From contig JBEKMJ010000028.1 of NCBI GenBank assembly GCA_050008575.1, positions 1 through 64,000 of the forward strand: DNA of 64,000 bases, in the 5' to 3' direction. A program made the position numbers and the translations under genes. Of the stretch, positions 25,443 through 34,443 are shown in pieces. This stretch comes from Bog-159 sp050008575 (GTDB taxonomy: Bacteria > Acidobacteriota > Terriglobia > Bryobacterales > Bryobacteraceae). Position 1 is the stretch's first letter. Each line of letters opens with the position of its first letter. The notes under the pieces are model-generated. The model had not been told where the DNA came from and did no database searches. It was given only the letters and a program-made list of their open reading frames with translations.

Positions 25443-26708
25443 ATGCAACCGTCACAAACCAAACTCGCGACGCCGCCGCCGGCCGGCCCGGTGTTGGAGC
25501 GCGAGCGCATCCTGGCGCTCGATCTGTTGCGTGGATTCGCCGTCCTCGGCATCCTGGTGATGAACATCCAGGCGTTCGCTGAAATCTTCGCCGCTTATGA
25601 GAACCCTACCGCCTACCCGCATAGCCTGGAGGGCGCGGACTACTTCGTCTGGCTCGTCAGCCATCTGTTCGCCGACGAAAAAATGATGGCCATCTTCTGC
25701 ATGCTATACGGCGCTGGCTTGGTCTTGCTCACTTCGCGGATTCAGGCCCGCGGCCAGCGCCCCTGGCCTGTCTACCTGCGCCGCAGTTTTTGGCTGCTGA
25801 TCTTCGGTCTGATGCACGCCTATTTGCTATGGTCGGGCGACATCCTGGTCTCTTATGCGATCTGCGGCGTGCTGGTATACCCGCTGCGCAACCTGGCGCC
25901 CAAGCGCCTGCTGGCGATCGGGTTGGCCGTGGTAGCTCTCGGTTCCGTGCTGGCCCTGGCCGGCGGCTGGTCCATGCAATTCTGGTCCCCGAAACAAATA
26001 GCCGATTTCATGACGGACGTATGGCAGCCGACCGCGCAGCAGACCGCCGCCCAAATTGCCGGGTATCGCGGCGGCTGGCTGGCGCAGATGCCATTCCGCG
26101 CCCAGGAATCGCTGGTCACCCAAACCTCGGGTCTGGTGTTCTTCACTCTTTGGCGCGCGGGTGGGCTGATGCTCGCCGGGATGGCTCTCTATAAATTAGG
26201 GCTGCTGACCGGGAGCCTCTCGCTGCGCCTTTATCGCAATCTGGCGATCGCCGGAGCGCTGTTCGGCCTGCCGCTGATCGCGTACGGCGTCCATCGTAAT
26301 TTCGAGGAGCGGTGGAACGCGCGCTATGCGTTCTTTGCGGGCTCTCAGTTCAACTATTGGGGCAGCTTGGGCGTCAGCCTGGCCTGGATTTGCCTGCTCA
26401 TGATCGCCTCCCAGACGCCGGCCCTGCGCGGCGCCGTCAACCTGCTGGCAGCCGCGGGCCGTATGGCCTTCAGCAACTACATCCTGGAGAGCGTGCTGTG
26501 TACGCTGCTCTTCAATGGAACCGGATTCGGCCTTTTCGCCAAAGTCAGCCGCATTGAGGAAGCCTTGGTCGTGCTGGCTGTCTGGATGGTGGTCCTGGCG
26601 TTCTCCCACTTCTGGATGCGGCGCTTCTTTTTCGGCCCGCTGGAGTGGTTGTGGCGATCGCTCACTTACCGGGAGCGTGAACCCTTCCGCCGGCGATTGC
26701 CCCGGTAG
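25443..26708 (+). CDS. DUF418 family integral membrane protein
   Basis: 421 aa with about 9-10 hydrophobic helices. The family start ERERILALDLLRGFAVLGIL and the C-terminal blocks AAGRMAFSNYILESVLC and FFFGPLEWLWRSLTY are characteristic. The fold is related to acyltransferase-3/HPSE-type membrane enzymes, but no reaction is established. It follows the coiled-coil gene closely and is succeeded by a hairpin mosaic rather than another gene. Confidence 0.88.
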   Translation: MQPSQTKLATPPPAGPVLERERILALDLLRGFAVLGILVMNIQAFAEIFAAYENPTAYPHSLEGADYFVWLVSHLFADEKMMAIFCMLYGAGLVLLTSRIQARGQRPWPVYLRRSFWLLIFGLMHAYLLWSGDILVSYAICGVLVYPLRNLAPKRLLAIGLAVVALGSVLALAGGWSMQFWSPKQIADFMTDVWQPTAQQTAAQIAGYRGGWLAQMPFRAQESLVTQTSGLVFFTLWRAGGLMLAGMALYKLGLLTGSLSLRLYRNLAIAGALFGLPLIAYGVHRNFEERWNARYAFFAGSQFNYWGSLGVSLAWICLLMIASQTPALRGAVNLLAAAGRMAFSNYILESVLCTLLFNGTGFGLFAKVSRIEEALVVLAVWMVVLAFSHFWMRRFFFGPLEWLWRSLTYREREPFRRRLPR

Positions 26709-26882
26709 GGCGGCGCCATGCGCCGCCGAAGGGCGAGCGTAGCTCGCCTGGGGCGAGCTTCGCTCGCCGAAGAGCGGGCCTGCGAGGCCCGCGCAGGCTG
26801 CGAGCCTGCCCCACGGCGGCGGACAGAATGTAGAAACGCGGTGGGTTTTCGACCCGCCGCAGGCGTAGACGCCTGCCCCACC
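26706..26882. repeat. Hairpin mosaic downstream of DUF418
   Basis: Successive palindromes: GGCGGCGCCATGCGCCGCC; GGCGAGCGTAGCTCGCC; GGCGAGCTTCGCTCGCC; GCGGGCCTGCGAGGCCCGC; GCAGGCTGCGAGCCTGC ending CCCCAC; spacer CGGCGGACAGAATGTAGAAA; then a GTGGGTTTTCGACCC hairpin and GCAGGCGTAGACGCCTGC ending CCCCAC. It shares its order with 22235-22406, but individual hairpins differ or are missing. Confidence 0.85.
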
Positions 26883-27130
26883 AATTTAGCCAAGTACTAA
26901 GCCAGGATTTAGCCAACTGGAACTCAAAAAGTGCCGCCACGCCACGAGGCTACCAAACTGAATTGGGCAGCGCATGGCGCTGCCCCACGGCTGCGATCCA
27001 CCGTAGAGCGGTGCTTTTCAACCATCCGGGGCCGCCCCGGCGAGCCGTCAAACGATTGGCAGTCAACACGTTGCAGTTTGGCCCGCGGCGTGCCCATACT
27101 GGAAGCGTGAAACCCCAAGGGAGGTCGATC
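26883..27130. other. Leader region of the DUF3300 gene with two small hairpins and a probable promoter
   Basis: GGCAGCGCATGGCGCTGCC (26966-26984) and CCGGGGCCGCCCCGG (27027-27041) are palindromes. TTGCAG (27071-27076) and CATACT (27095-27100) are separated by 18 bases and would serve as -35 and -10. GGGAGG at about 27119 is the ribosome binding site. No gene is seen here. Confidence 0.5.
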
Positions 27131-28432
27131 ATGAAAAATATATTAATTCAACAAGTTCTTCGCCAGGCGGTGTGCCTGGTTTGTGTGCCGCTTCTGGCGG
27201 GCGGCCTTTTGGTCGCGCAACAACCGGGAGTTCCCCCGCAAGCCCCCGCGCAGGCTCCCGCTCAGATGCTAACTCCGCAACAGTTGGAGACTATGGTTGC
27301 ACCGGTGGCACTCTATCCGGACCGCTTGCTCGGCCAGATTTTGGCCGCGTCGACCTATCCTCTGGAGATCGCCGAGGCAGCCCAATGGCTGCCGCAGAAT
27401 TCCAGTCTCCAGGGTCCCCAACTGGTGGACGCCGCGCGCCAGCAGAATTGGGATCCGAGTGTGCAGGCCTTAGTGGTATTCCCGGACGTGCTGAACCGGC
27501 TGAGCTCCGACATTCGCTGGACGACCGCCTTGGGCAATGCCTTCCTGGCTCAACAAGCGGATGTCATGAGCGCCGTGCAACGCATGCGCGCGCGAGCGCA
27601 GACATCGGGTAAACTGCGGTCCAACGGGCAGCAGACCGTCACCAGGGAAACCGAGGGAGATCAGTCGGCCATCGACATTGAACCGGCCAATCCCGAGGTG
27701 GTGTACGTGCCTTACTACAATCCTCAGTACATCTGGGGACCGCCCGCCTATGGCTATTATCCGGGGTGGGATTATCTGGACATCGGCTATGGCTTCGGCT
27801 ATGGTTTTGGCCCCGGCATTTACATCGGCGGATTCTTCGGCGGCCTCGGATGGGGCGGCTGGGGCTGGTGGCCAAACTGGTTCCGCGGCGGGATATTCCT
27901 GAACGGCGGATTTTTCGGTCGTTACGGTTTCGGCGGACGCGGATTTGTCGGCGGCGGCTTCTGGGCGCACAATGCCGCACACCGGCTGGGTGTGGCCTAT
28001 CCGAATGGCGCGCTCAGTCGTCGCTATGGCGCAACTTCGGCGGCCAGCGTCAGATCTTCCACATACGCCGCGCCGCGGGCCAGTGCGGCGTCCAGGGCAA
28101 GTGCCGCGCCGCGTGCCTCTGCGTCGGCCGGCGGTTGGAACCGTTTCGGCGGCCAGACTGGGACATCCCGCTCCTCGCAAGCGTATCGGGGGAGCAGCAG
28201 TGGTTACCGCTCCAGTCCGTCATACGGCAGCAGCCGCACGGCGCCTGGCTCCGGCTATCGCTCCAGCCCGTCATATGGCGGAGGATCTCATGCCAGCCCC
28301 TCTTATCATAGCGGCGGATCGAGCCATTCGAGCGGCAGCGTCCACAGCAGCGGCGGAGGCGGCGGCCACAGTAGCGGCGGCGGCTCCCACGGTGGTGGTG
28401 GCGGCGGCCACGGCGGCGGCGGTCACCGCTAG
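27131..28432 (+). CDS. DUF3300 secreted protein with glycine/serine/histidine-rich tail
   Basis: 433 aa, start ATG 27131 preceded by GGGAGG. Signal peptide (VCLVCVPLLAGGLLVAQQPG). Residues ~45-200 are the DUF3300 domain (LTPQQLETMVAPVALYPDRL; NPEVVYVPYYNPQYIWGP). Residues ~200-290 are Gly/Trp/Tyr-rich. The last ~130 are low-complexity Ser/Gly/Tyr/His ending in a GGGHSSGGG..GHGGGGH tail that could bind metals or surfaces (inference). Family function is unknown. The in-frame open sequence before 27131 is intergenic repeat DNA. Confidence 0.85.
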   Translation: MKNILIQQVLRQAVCLVCVPLLAGGLLVAQQPGVPPQAPAQAPAQMLTPQQLETMVAPVALYPDRLLGQILAASTYPLEIAEAAQWLPQNSSLQGPQLVDAARQQNWDPSVQALVVFPDVLNRLSSDIRWTTALGNAFLAQQADVMSAVQRMRARAQTSGKLRSNGQQTVTRETEGDQSAIDIEPANPEVVYVPYYNPQYIWGPPAYGYYPGWDYLDIGYGFGYGFGPGIYIGGFFGGLGWGGWGWWPNWFRGGIFLNGGFFGRYGFGGRGFVGGGFWAHNAAHRLGVAYPNGALSRRYGATSAASVRSSTYAAPRASAASRASAAPRASASAGGWNRFGGQTGTSRSSQAYRGSSSGYRSSPSYGSSRTAPGSGYRSSPSYGGGSHASPSYHSGGSSHSSGSVHSSGGGGGHSSGGGSHGGGGGGHGGGGHR

Positions 28433-28439
28433 GAATTCG

Positions 28440-28680
28440 CCCTGATCGGGATCCCCGGGGCAGGCGATAAGCCTGCCCCGGGCGAGCTTGGCTCGCCTGA
28501 CACAGGCTGAAGCCTATGCTACCAGCGGGGCTGAAGCCCCGCGCCGGCTAAAGCCCGCCCTCCAATTCCTGGTCCTGGTACCCCACTCCCCAGCGCTGCT
28601 TGCCTGCTGGCGGTTGCCCTCCCTATACTAAAGAGACGCTCCCGCCGCCCACTTGACAAGGGCTCGCCGGGACCCCCGGG
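28440..28680. repeat. Hairpin elements upstream of the Kelch surface protein
   Basis: CGGGGCAGGCGATAAGCCTGCCCCG, GGCGAGCTTGGCTCGCC, the motif ACAGGCTGAAGCCTATGCTA, GCGGGGCTGAAGCCCCGC, and the tail GCCGGCTAAAGCCCGCCC with TCCAATTCC. The ACAGGCTGAAGCC motif recurs at ~51386, ~57000 and, modified, ~62545. The 120 bases before the next start hold no clear promoter. Confidence 0.8.
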
Positions 28681-28691
28681 GGTAACCGCTA

Positions 28692-30974
28692 ATGATGAAC
28701 GGTCTGGTTCGGCGCAGTCGGATCTTCCTTCCCTGTTTGACTTTGGCGCTTGCCGCCCCCATCGGCGCCCAAACGTCCGTGACTCTTACCTCCCCTCCTC
28801 AATTCCCCAACACGGTCGAGGAGACTACCAGCCTGCCCCAAGCCGCGACACTCCAGAATGTCCAGACCGCTACCCTCACCATCACCAAGATCGCGGTCAG
28901 CGGCAATTTCGCGATAGCCAGCGGTGGTACGTGTCCTTTGAGCGGCAAGATCGCCAAGGGCGCAAGCTGCACGATCCTGATCACTTTCACCCCTAAAACG
29001 ACCGGCACTTTGAGCGGACAGCTCACGGTCACCGACAGCGCCACCAACAGTCCACAGACCGCTACCGTTACCGGCTCGGGCATCCTGCCGGTAACCTACA
29101 ACCCCACGACGTGGTCCTTTGGCCAGGTACCTCTCGGCGAGACCAGCGCCGCCGAAACCTTCACTCTCACGAACAACCAATCCACCACCCTGATCTTTAC
29201 CAACATTACCGCCACGCCCGTAGCCAACTTCGCCATCGTCAGCAACACTTGCGGCACCAGCATCGGCCAGCTCTCGTCTTGCACCGTCGGCGTTACATTC
29301 ACCCCCACGGTTACCGGTGCAGTGAAGGGCGGCAAACTCACGTTCGCCGATACGGCCTCCAACTCGCCTCAGATCGCGACCCTTACCGGTACCGGCGTCG
29401 CGGCCGCCCTGGAGTCGATCGCCGTCACCCCTGGAAACGACCCATCCGTCTATGTGGGCGGCACGCAGCAATTCACCGCCACCGGCACTTACAGCAACGG
29501 CACCACCAAGAATTTGACAAACAGCGTTACCTGGACCTCGGTCCCGCTCGGCATCGCCTCCATCACGAGCACCGGACTGGCCACCGGCACCGCGGCCGGC
29601 ACGTCCACTATTACGGCTGCCTTTGGCTCGGTCACCGGCAACGCTATGTTGACCGTCGTTCAGCTATTCGCCCCCACCGGCAGCTTGAATACCGCGCGCT
29701 ACAACCATTCCGCCACTTTTCTAAATACCGGCCTGGTGCTCGTCGCCGGTGGCATCGGCCCCGTGCCCGGACAATCCGGCGCACTGGGTGAGTTGGCCAG
29801 CGCGGAACTGTACAGCCCAGGCGCCGGGGACTTTGTGTTCACCGGAAACCTGAACACCGCACGCGAGCAACACTCCGCCACGCTGCTGAACAGCGGCACG
29901 GTCCTGATTGCGGGCGGCTCCGGCGGGGACGGCGAATTGGCCAGCGCGGAACTCTACAGTCCCAGCGCTGGGACCTTTGCGGTTACCGGCAACCTGAACG
30001 CCGCGCGCTATGAACACACTGCCACCGCACTCCCCCAGGGCGGCGTGCTGATCGCCGGCGGCTACGGCGGCGGCAGCGTATTGGCCAGCGCTGAACTCTA
30101 CAACCCCGCCACCAGGATGTTTAAATTCACCACCAGTCTCAACGCGGCCCGTTACGACGCTACGGCCACGCTACTGCAGAATGGCCAGGTGCTCATAGCC
30201 GGCGGGGCCGACGAAAACGGTCCATTATCCAGCGCCGAGTTGTTCGACCCCACTAACTCGACCTTTACCTTCACCACCGGCAGCCTCAACGTGGCCCGTT
30301 CCGGAGCAACCGCCACGCTGCTCAATACCGGCAATGTACTGATTGCCGACGGTTATAACTATTTGATAACCGGTCCTTTGACCAGCGCCGAGATATACAA
30401 CCCATCCACGGAATCCTTCACCCCCACTGGCAGCGAAGAGAGCACGGCCTGGCTGGGAACCGCGACGCTGCTCACCAACGCCGATGTTTTGGCCGCGGGC
30501 AGCGCGCTCAATTCCGCCGTCCCCGAGCTCTACAACCCCGGCGCCGGAACGTTTTCCGCCACCAGCGGAATGATTACGCCGCGCGACCTCCAGACCGCCA
30601 CGCTGCTCACCGACGGCGCGGTTCTGATGGCCGGCGGCCATAGCGACTTGACCAACACCGTGCTGTCCGCCGCGGAGCTATACGAGCCGACGACGCTGGC
30701 GCCGCCGAGCCTGAGCTCGATCGCCATCACGCCGTCTAATCCGACGCTGGGGGTGAACGGCACCCTGCAGCTTATCGCCACCGGCACCTTTAGCAACCTC
30801 AGCACCCAACAACTCGCCTCCGTCGTCTGGACTTCTTCCAATATCGCGGCGGTCACCGTCACCAACGACATCACCAACTCCGGAGTTGTCTTCGGAGCCG
30901 CCGCCGGCACCGCCATGATCAACGCGTGCACCGGCACGATTTGCGCGCCGCCGGTGTCCATCACCGTTCCATAA
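28692..30974 (+). CDS. Secreted choice-of-anchor-D / Big2 / Kelch-repeat surface protein
   Basis: 760 aa with signal peptide (FLPCLTLALAAPIGAQT). There are two Ig-like choice-of-anchor D modules (~40-130 and ~135-230; SGKIAKGASCTILITFTPKT), a bacterial Big2 Ig domain (~235-320; ESIAVTPGNDPSVYVGGTQQ), about six Kelch blades (~325-665; motif RYNHSATFLNTGLVLVAGG repeated with changes), and a second Big2 domain (~670-760). Internal DNA repeats follow the blades. Likely an extracellular binding or adhesion protein. ATG 28692 and 28695 are adjacent alternatives. Confidence 0.85.
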   Translation: MMNGLVRRSRIFLPCLTLALAAPIGAQTSVTLTSPPQFPNTVEETTSLPQAATLQNVQTATLTITKIAVSGNFAIASGGTCPLSGKIAKGASCTILITFTPKTTGTLSGQLTVTDSATNSPQTATVTGSGILPVTYNPTTWSFGQVPLGETSAAETFTLTNNQSTTLIFTNITATPVANFAIVSNTCGTSIGQLSSCTVGVTFTPTVTGAVKGGKLTFADTASNSPQIATLTGTGVAAALESIAVTPGNDPSVYVGGTQQFTATGTYSNGTTKNLTNSVTWTSVPLGIASITSTGLATGTAAGTSTITAAFGSVTGNAMLTVVQLFAPTGSLNTARYNHSATFLNTGLVLVAGGIGPVPGQSGALGELASAELYSPGAGDFVFTGNLNTAREQHSATLLNSGTVLIAGGSGGDGELASAELYSPSAGTFAVTGNLNAARYEHTATALPQGGVLIAGGYGGGSVLASAELYNPATRMFKFTTSLNAARYDATATLLQNGQVLIAGGADENGPLSSAELFDPTNSTFTFTTGSLNVARSGATATLLNTGNVLIADGYNYLITGPLTSAEIYNPSTESFTPTGSEESTAWLGTATLLTNADVLAAGSALNSAVPELYNPGAGTFSATSGMITPRDLQTATLLTDGAVLMAGGHSDLTNTVLSAAELYEPTTLAPPSLSSIAITPSNPTLGVNGTLQLIATGTFSNLSTQQLASVVWTSSNIAAVTVTNDITNSGVVFGAAAGTAMINACTGTICAPPVSITVP

Positions 30975-31348
30975 GCGTGGGGCAGCGCGGTGCGCGGCCT
31001 CGGTTCGCTAGTGTCCGGCCCGCCTAATAATTGAAAAATATCAAGATCTGCGATGTGGGGTGGCCCGGTTAGTTTGGGGGGCGGAGCTTTCCAGCGGGTC
31101 CAGCCGGCTCCAAGGCAGGCTTCGCGCGCCGCGATGTTGGCCATTTGAGTCAGGTAGCCCGCGTGGCGCACGCACGAGTGCGTGCGCCACGAGGGCTACC
31201 CAACTGAAATGGCCAATCTCCAGAGCGGCATCCGGACGCCGCTTCACAAAAAGGCCAACGTCCAGCCAGCCGCCTGAAAGCCGGCTGCGGGCATAATTGC
31301 CGGCCCTCCAATTTATGCAGCATCGCGTATGGAATCTGTTGTCACGTA
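30975..31348. other. Intergenic region with a 38-bp-arm inverted repeat
   Basis: The gap separates convergent genes. It contains an inverted repeat with 38-base arms and four mismatches around a 2-base centre (left 31138-31175, right 31178-31215); the innermost GTGGCGCACGCAC arms are perfect. A second hairpin-like block, GCCGGCTGCGGGCATAATTG, followed by CCTCCAATTT, lies at 31280-31316. No gene is seen. Confidence 0.75.
31138..31215. repeat. Long near-perfect palindrome (38-base arms)
   Basis: Arms differ at only four positions and meet at a GA centre. It begins TGGCCATTT and ends AAATGGCCA, contains GGTAGCCC/GGGCTACC, and has GTGGCGCACGCAC at its core. As RNA it would form an extended stem, and it lies where the convergent Kelch-protein and sigma-54-activator transcripts meet. 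Confidence 0.85.
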
Positions 31349-32932
31349 TTAGCTGGGACTACTGCCCAACTTTGCGAGCAGGCCCCGATCCACCTTCGCC
31401 TTCACCGTGCGGCGGTCCAGCCCGAGACGCCGGGCCGTTTCTTCGTAGCTGCCTGTGCGGCTGTAGACGATGGTCACATACCGCGTGAGTAACACATCGG
31501 CGGAGAGACGTCCGGCGCGGGCATCCAGCGCGAACTGCTCTACCGGGTTGCGGGCGCGCGGCCGCGAGGGTTGGTAGTTGCGGCGGATCAGCACATTCTT
31601 CACGCACTGTTCGAGTTCCCGGTAGTTGCCCGGCCAGGCGTAGTCCGCCGGCAAATTGGCGCCCACCCAGTCGAGCACCTCACGCGCCAGCGCTTCCGCC
31701 TCCTCTCCCGCCACGCGGCGCGACATATAGAAGACCAGCTCCCGCAGAACGGCGGGCGAATCCGCCAGTTGCTCGGCCAGCGCGGGAGTGACCACCTGAT
31801 CGGAGCACAGGCGGTAATATAGGTCCTCGCGGAATCGCCCCTTTCCGATCAGCGCCGCCAAGTCGCGGTTGGTGGCGGTGATCAGTTTGCCGCGGAACTG
31901 CCGGCCGGCCGTATCGCCAACCGGGTGGAAAGTGCGCGTCTCGATCACGCGCAGCAGCTTCACTTGAATGGCCGGGTCCAGATCGCCCAGCTCGTCCAAG
32001 AACACGGAGCCTAGTTCGGGGCAGGTTTCGAGCCAGCCTTTGCGGTCGGCGATGGCGCCCGTGAAAGCGCCGCGCCGATGTCCGAACAGCTCCGACTCCA
32101 CCAGCGTCGGAGAAAGCGCCGAGATATTGATGGGGTAGAACCCGCAGTCGTCGGCGAAGGCAAGCCGCCGGTCGTCGAAGGGCACATAACGGGATTGCGC
32201 GATGGCGCGCGCGACCAGTTCCTTGCCGGTGCCCGATGGGCCGGTGATCAGGGTGGCGAACTCGCCCATGCGCGCGTAGAGCGTGCGCCGGTAGCGGCGG
32301 ATATCGTGGGTGAAGATGGATTGCCAGATCGAAGCGCGCAGCCGCGCGGCCGGCATGGAACTGCCGATGATGTCGCGGAAGACCTGCTCGAAGGCGCATT
32401 GGATCTGGCGGAAGCACGCGAAGGTGTGGCGCGGATCGTGGCCGGTCGGAAAGCGCAGGCCGTCGATGTGGAAGAAGCCGCGCCAGTCGGCCAGGAAGTT
32501 GTTGTAGAAGCGCCAGCGCGCGGGGTCGCTCTGGCTGGCGGCAGGTCCGAAAGCGGCTGCGAAGAAATGGCGGTAGTAGCGCTGGTAGAGCAGGTGCAGG
32601 ACCGCGTCTTCGTACAGGATGAGGTCCGCCGCCTGGGCTTGGGCGCCCTCGCGCAGCCGCGCCCGGAGCGCCGCGGCCAGCGCTTCCAGCCGTTCCACGA
32701 TGCGCCAGACGTTGGCGCGCGGCTGTTCCGGGTCGCGGACATGCTGGCTCCAAACCGGCTCGCCGGCCACGAAGGCGTCCCCGAGCACGGCCTGCTCGAA
32801 TTCCACCCACTCGGGAAGGAACGGGTTGGCGTAGGCGAGCTGGGAGACAGCGGATAGGAAGGCGCGCTGCTGCGTGGTCAGGAAGGGCATATGTACATCG
32901 AGGAAAAGGTCTCTCGGCCTTTCCTTCTTCAT
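31349..32932 (-). CDS. Sigma-54-dependent transcriptional activator with an unrecognised N-terminal domain
   Basis: 527 aa from ATG 32932 (ATG 32890 is an alternative). Residues 1-205 match no sensor domain I recognise (no receiver, PAS, GAF or CARF signature) and start PFLTTQQRAFLSAVSQLAYA. The AAA+ core has Walker A GPSGTGKE (~231-238), the sigma-54 contact loop GAFTGA intact (288-293) and Walker B VFLDELGDLD. The C-terminus is a Fis-like HTH (YEETARRLGLDRRTVKAKVD). It should open sigma-54 promoters on an unknown cue. It is transcribed away from the paired ATPase genes ~300 bases to the right. Confidence 0.9.
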   Translation of the reverse strand: MKKERPRDLFLDVHMPFLTTQQRAFLSAVSQLAYANPFLPEWVEFEQAVLGDAFVAGEPVWSQHVRDPEQPRANVWRIVERLEALAAALRARLREGAQAQAADLILYEDAVLHLLYQRYYRHFFAAAFGPAASQSDPARWRFYNNFLADWRGFFHIDGLRFPTGHDPRHTFACFRQIQCAFEQVFRDIIGSSMPAARLRASIWQSIFTHDIRRYRRTLYARMGEFATLITGPSGTGKELVARAIAQSRYVPFDDRRLAFADDCGFYPINISALSPTLVESELFGHRRGAFTGAIADRKGWLETCPELGSVFLDELGDLDPAIQVKLLRVIETRTFHPVGDTAGRQFRGKLITATNRDLAALIGKGRFREDLYYRLCSDQVVTPALAEQLADSPAVLRELVFYMSRRVAGEEAEALAREVLDWVGANLPADYAWPGNYRELEQCVKNVLIRRNYQPSRPRARNPVEQFALDARAGRLSADVLLTRYVTIVYSRTGSYEETARRLGLDRRTVKAKVDRGLLAKLGSSPS

Positions 32933-33200
32933 TTTATTTGGGAACAAGGTCAATAAGTTGCTTATTTACTTATGCTTGTAAAAATCCAACAAACCAACTT
33001 CCGCTTGTTACGCGGCAAGGGGAGGAAGGATTGGTTCCAGATTTCCCGATCTTTAAAGTTACCACGGAGTTTGTGCGGGAGCCGCTCGCCGGAAGTCCGG
33101 GTGTCGGCGGATCGGCGTTAAATGGTTGAGGGCACGGGCTGTGACGGGAAGACTCGATTTCATGCAAAGGGTGAACTGCAAAGAGCTAACCGCGAACACC

Positions 33201-33230
33201 TTGCGCAACAATCCTGTTGTGCGACATAAT
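33201..33230 (+). promoter_or_regulatory. Promoter with overlapping inverted repeat before the ATPase pair
   Basis: TTGCGC (33201-33206) and CATAAT (33225-33230) are spaced by 18 bases. The imperfect inverted repeat GCGCAACA-ATCC-TGTTGTGC (33203-33222) fills the spacer, as for a repressor site. The ATG at 33237 lies only 6 bases after the -10 box, so the mRNA would begin at or next to the start codon. Confidence 0.5.
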
Positions 33231-33236
33231 TGTTGC

Positions 33237-34442
33237 ATGCCGTGCAATTTCGTAGGACCGCCAGTTCGGGGCGCCGACTGCTACGGGCGCGAAGCGTTCG
33301 TGGATCTGGTTTGGGAAAAGCTGAGCTTCGGACATGTCCTGCTGGCATCGCCCCGGCGCTTCGGCAAGACTAGCGTAATGTACCGGCTCATGGACGAGCC
33401 GCGCTGGGATTACCGGCTGGTGCATTGCGATCTCGAACACTTCCTGGAACCCGCCGACCTGCTAACGGCGCTGGTGGTGCAACTCTCGCGCGACGATGTC
33501 CTCTCTAAGATCGCTTCCGCCCTCAGCTTTGTACCGAAGAAAGCGTGGCAGGGTTTTCGCGCCAACGTGGAGGAGATCGAACTCCATAAGCTGAAACTCA
33601 AGCTCAAGGAACAGATCCGGCCACGCTGGCAAACGAGCGGCGAAGAGCTGTTCGATGCGATCGCCCGAATTCCGGAAACAAAGGTGGTGTTCCTGCTGGA
33701 TGAATTTGCCGTGATGATCGACGAGATGGCCCACCTGGACGCGCACAGAGAAGACGCGCGGTTGATGCTGCGGTGGTTGCGCCATCTCCGGCAATCGCCG
33801 CGCATTCAGAATGTGCGATTTCTGGTGGCCGGGTCGATCGGCATTGGGAACGTGCTCAGCAATCTCGGGGAGAGCGCGTCCATGAACGATTTCGCCCATC
33901 TGAAGCTGGAGCCATTTACCGATGCCGTGGCGGACCAATTCCTCCTGGCGCTATCGGAATCGCACGATATTCCCTTGTCCACAGCGGCGCGAAAGAAGGT
34001 GCTGGATCTCATTGGCACGCCCGTGCCGTACTTCCTGCAGATCATGTTTTGGGAGATTGAGAGGTCTTGCAAAGGGAGCGGGATTACGCCGACGCCCGCG
34101 ACCGTAGAGACGCTGTATCCCAGCACGGTGCTGGGGGCGGACTGCAAGACCTATTTTGACCACTACTACGGCCGGTTGCGCGACTACTACGACAAGCCGG
34201 ACGAAAAGGCCGCCAAGGCCTTGCTGCGCACCATCGCGAACGATGGCGTGCTGAAGCGGGAGGCCTGCTACTACCTCTACCGGAAGGAATGCGAAGTGGC
34301 GGATATCGAGCGCTTCAACGGTCTGATGGCGAATCTGGAAAACGATTTCTACGTCGGATTCAACTACGGGCAGAACACGTACGAGTTTTCCTGCAAACTG
34401 CTGCGCGATTGGTGGCTGCGGCATTACGGGATGGAGTGCTGA
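33237..34442 (+). CDS. P-loop ATPase of the archaeal-type (ATPase_2 / Orc-Cdc6-like STAND) group
   Basis: 401 aa from ATG 33237, where the protein begins MPCNFVGPPVRGADCYGREA. The open frame continues upstream to 33126, but that part lies across the promoter. Walker A is SPRRFGKTS (38-46), Walker B VVFLLDEF (~150), sensor-1-like VRFLVAGSIG (~196). A C-terminal region (~310-400) is winged-helix-like. No nuclease, protease or other effector motif is seen. The next ATPase gene starts two bases after its stop, so the two are surely co-transcribed and probably form a complex. STAND-type ATPases often act in defence or signalling, but nothing here proves that. Confidence 0.8.
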   Translation: MPCNFVGPPVRGADCYGREAFVDLVWEKLSFGHVLLASPRRFGKTSVMYRLMDEPRWDYRLVHCDLEHFLEPADLLTALVVQLSRDDVLSKIASALSFVPKKAWQGFRANVEEIELHKLKLKLKEQIRPRWQTSGEELFDAIARIPETKVVFLLDEFAVMIDEMAHLDAHREDARLMLRWLRHLRQSPRIQNVRFLVAGSIGIGNVLSNLGESASMNDFAHLKLEPFTDAVADQFLLALSESHDIPLSTAARKKVLDLIGTPVPYFLQIMFWEIERSCKGSGITPTPATVETLYPSTVLGADCKTYFDHYYGRLRDYYDKPDEKAAKALLRTIANDGVLKREACYYLYRKECEVADIERFNGLMANLENDFYVGFNYGQNTYEFSCKLLRDWWLRHYGMEC

Positions 34443-34443
34443 A

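Noticed and set aside
31349..32932. Sigma-54 activator as RtcR (RNA repair regulator)
   Set aside because: RtcR has an N-terminal CARF domain and neighbouring rtcA/rtcB. Neither is present here.
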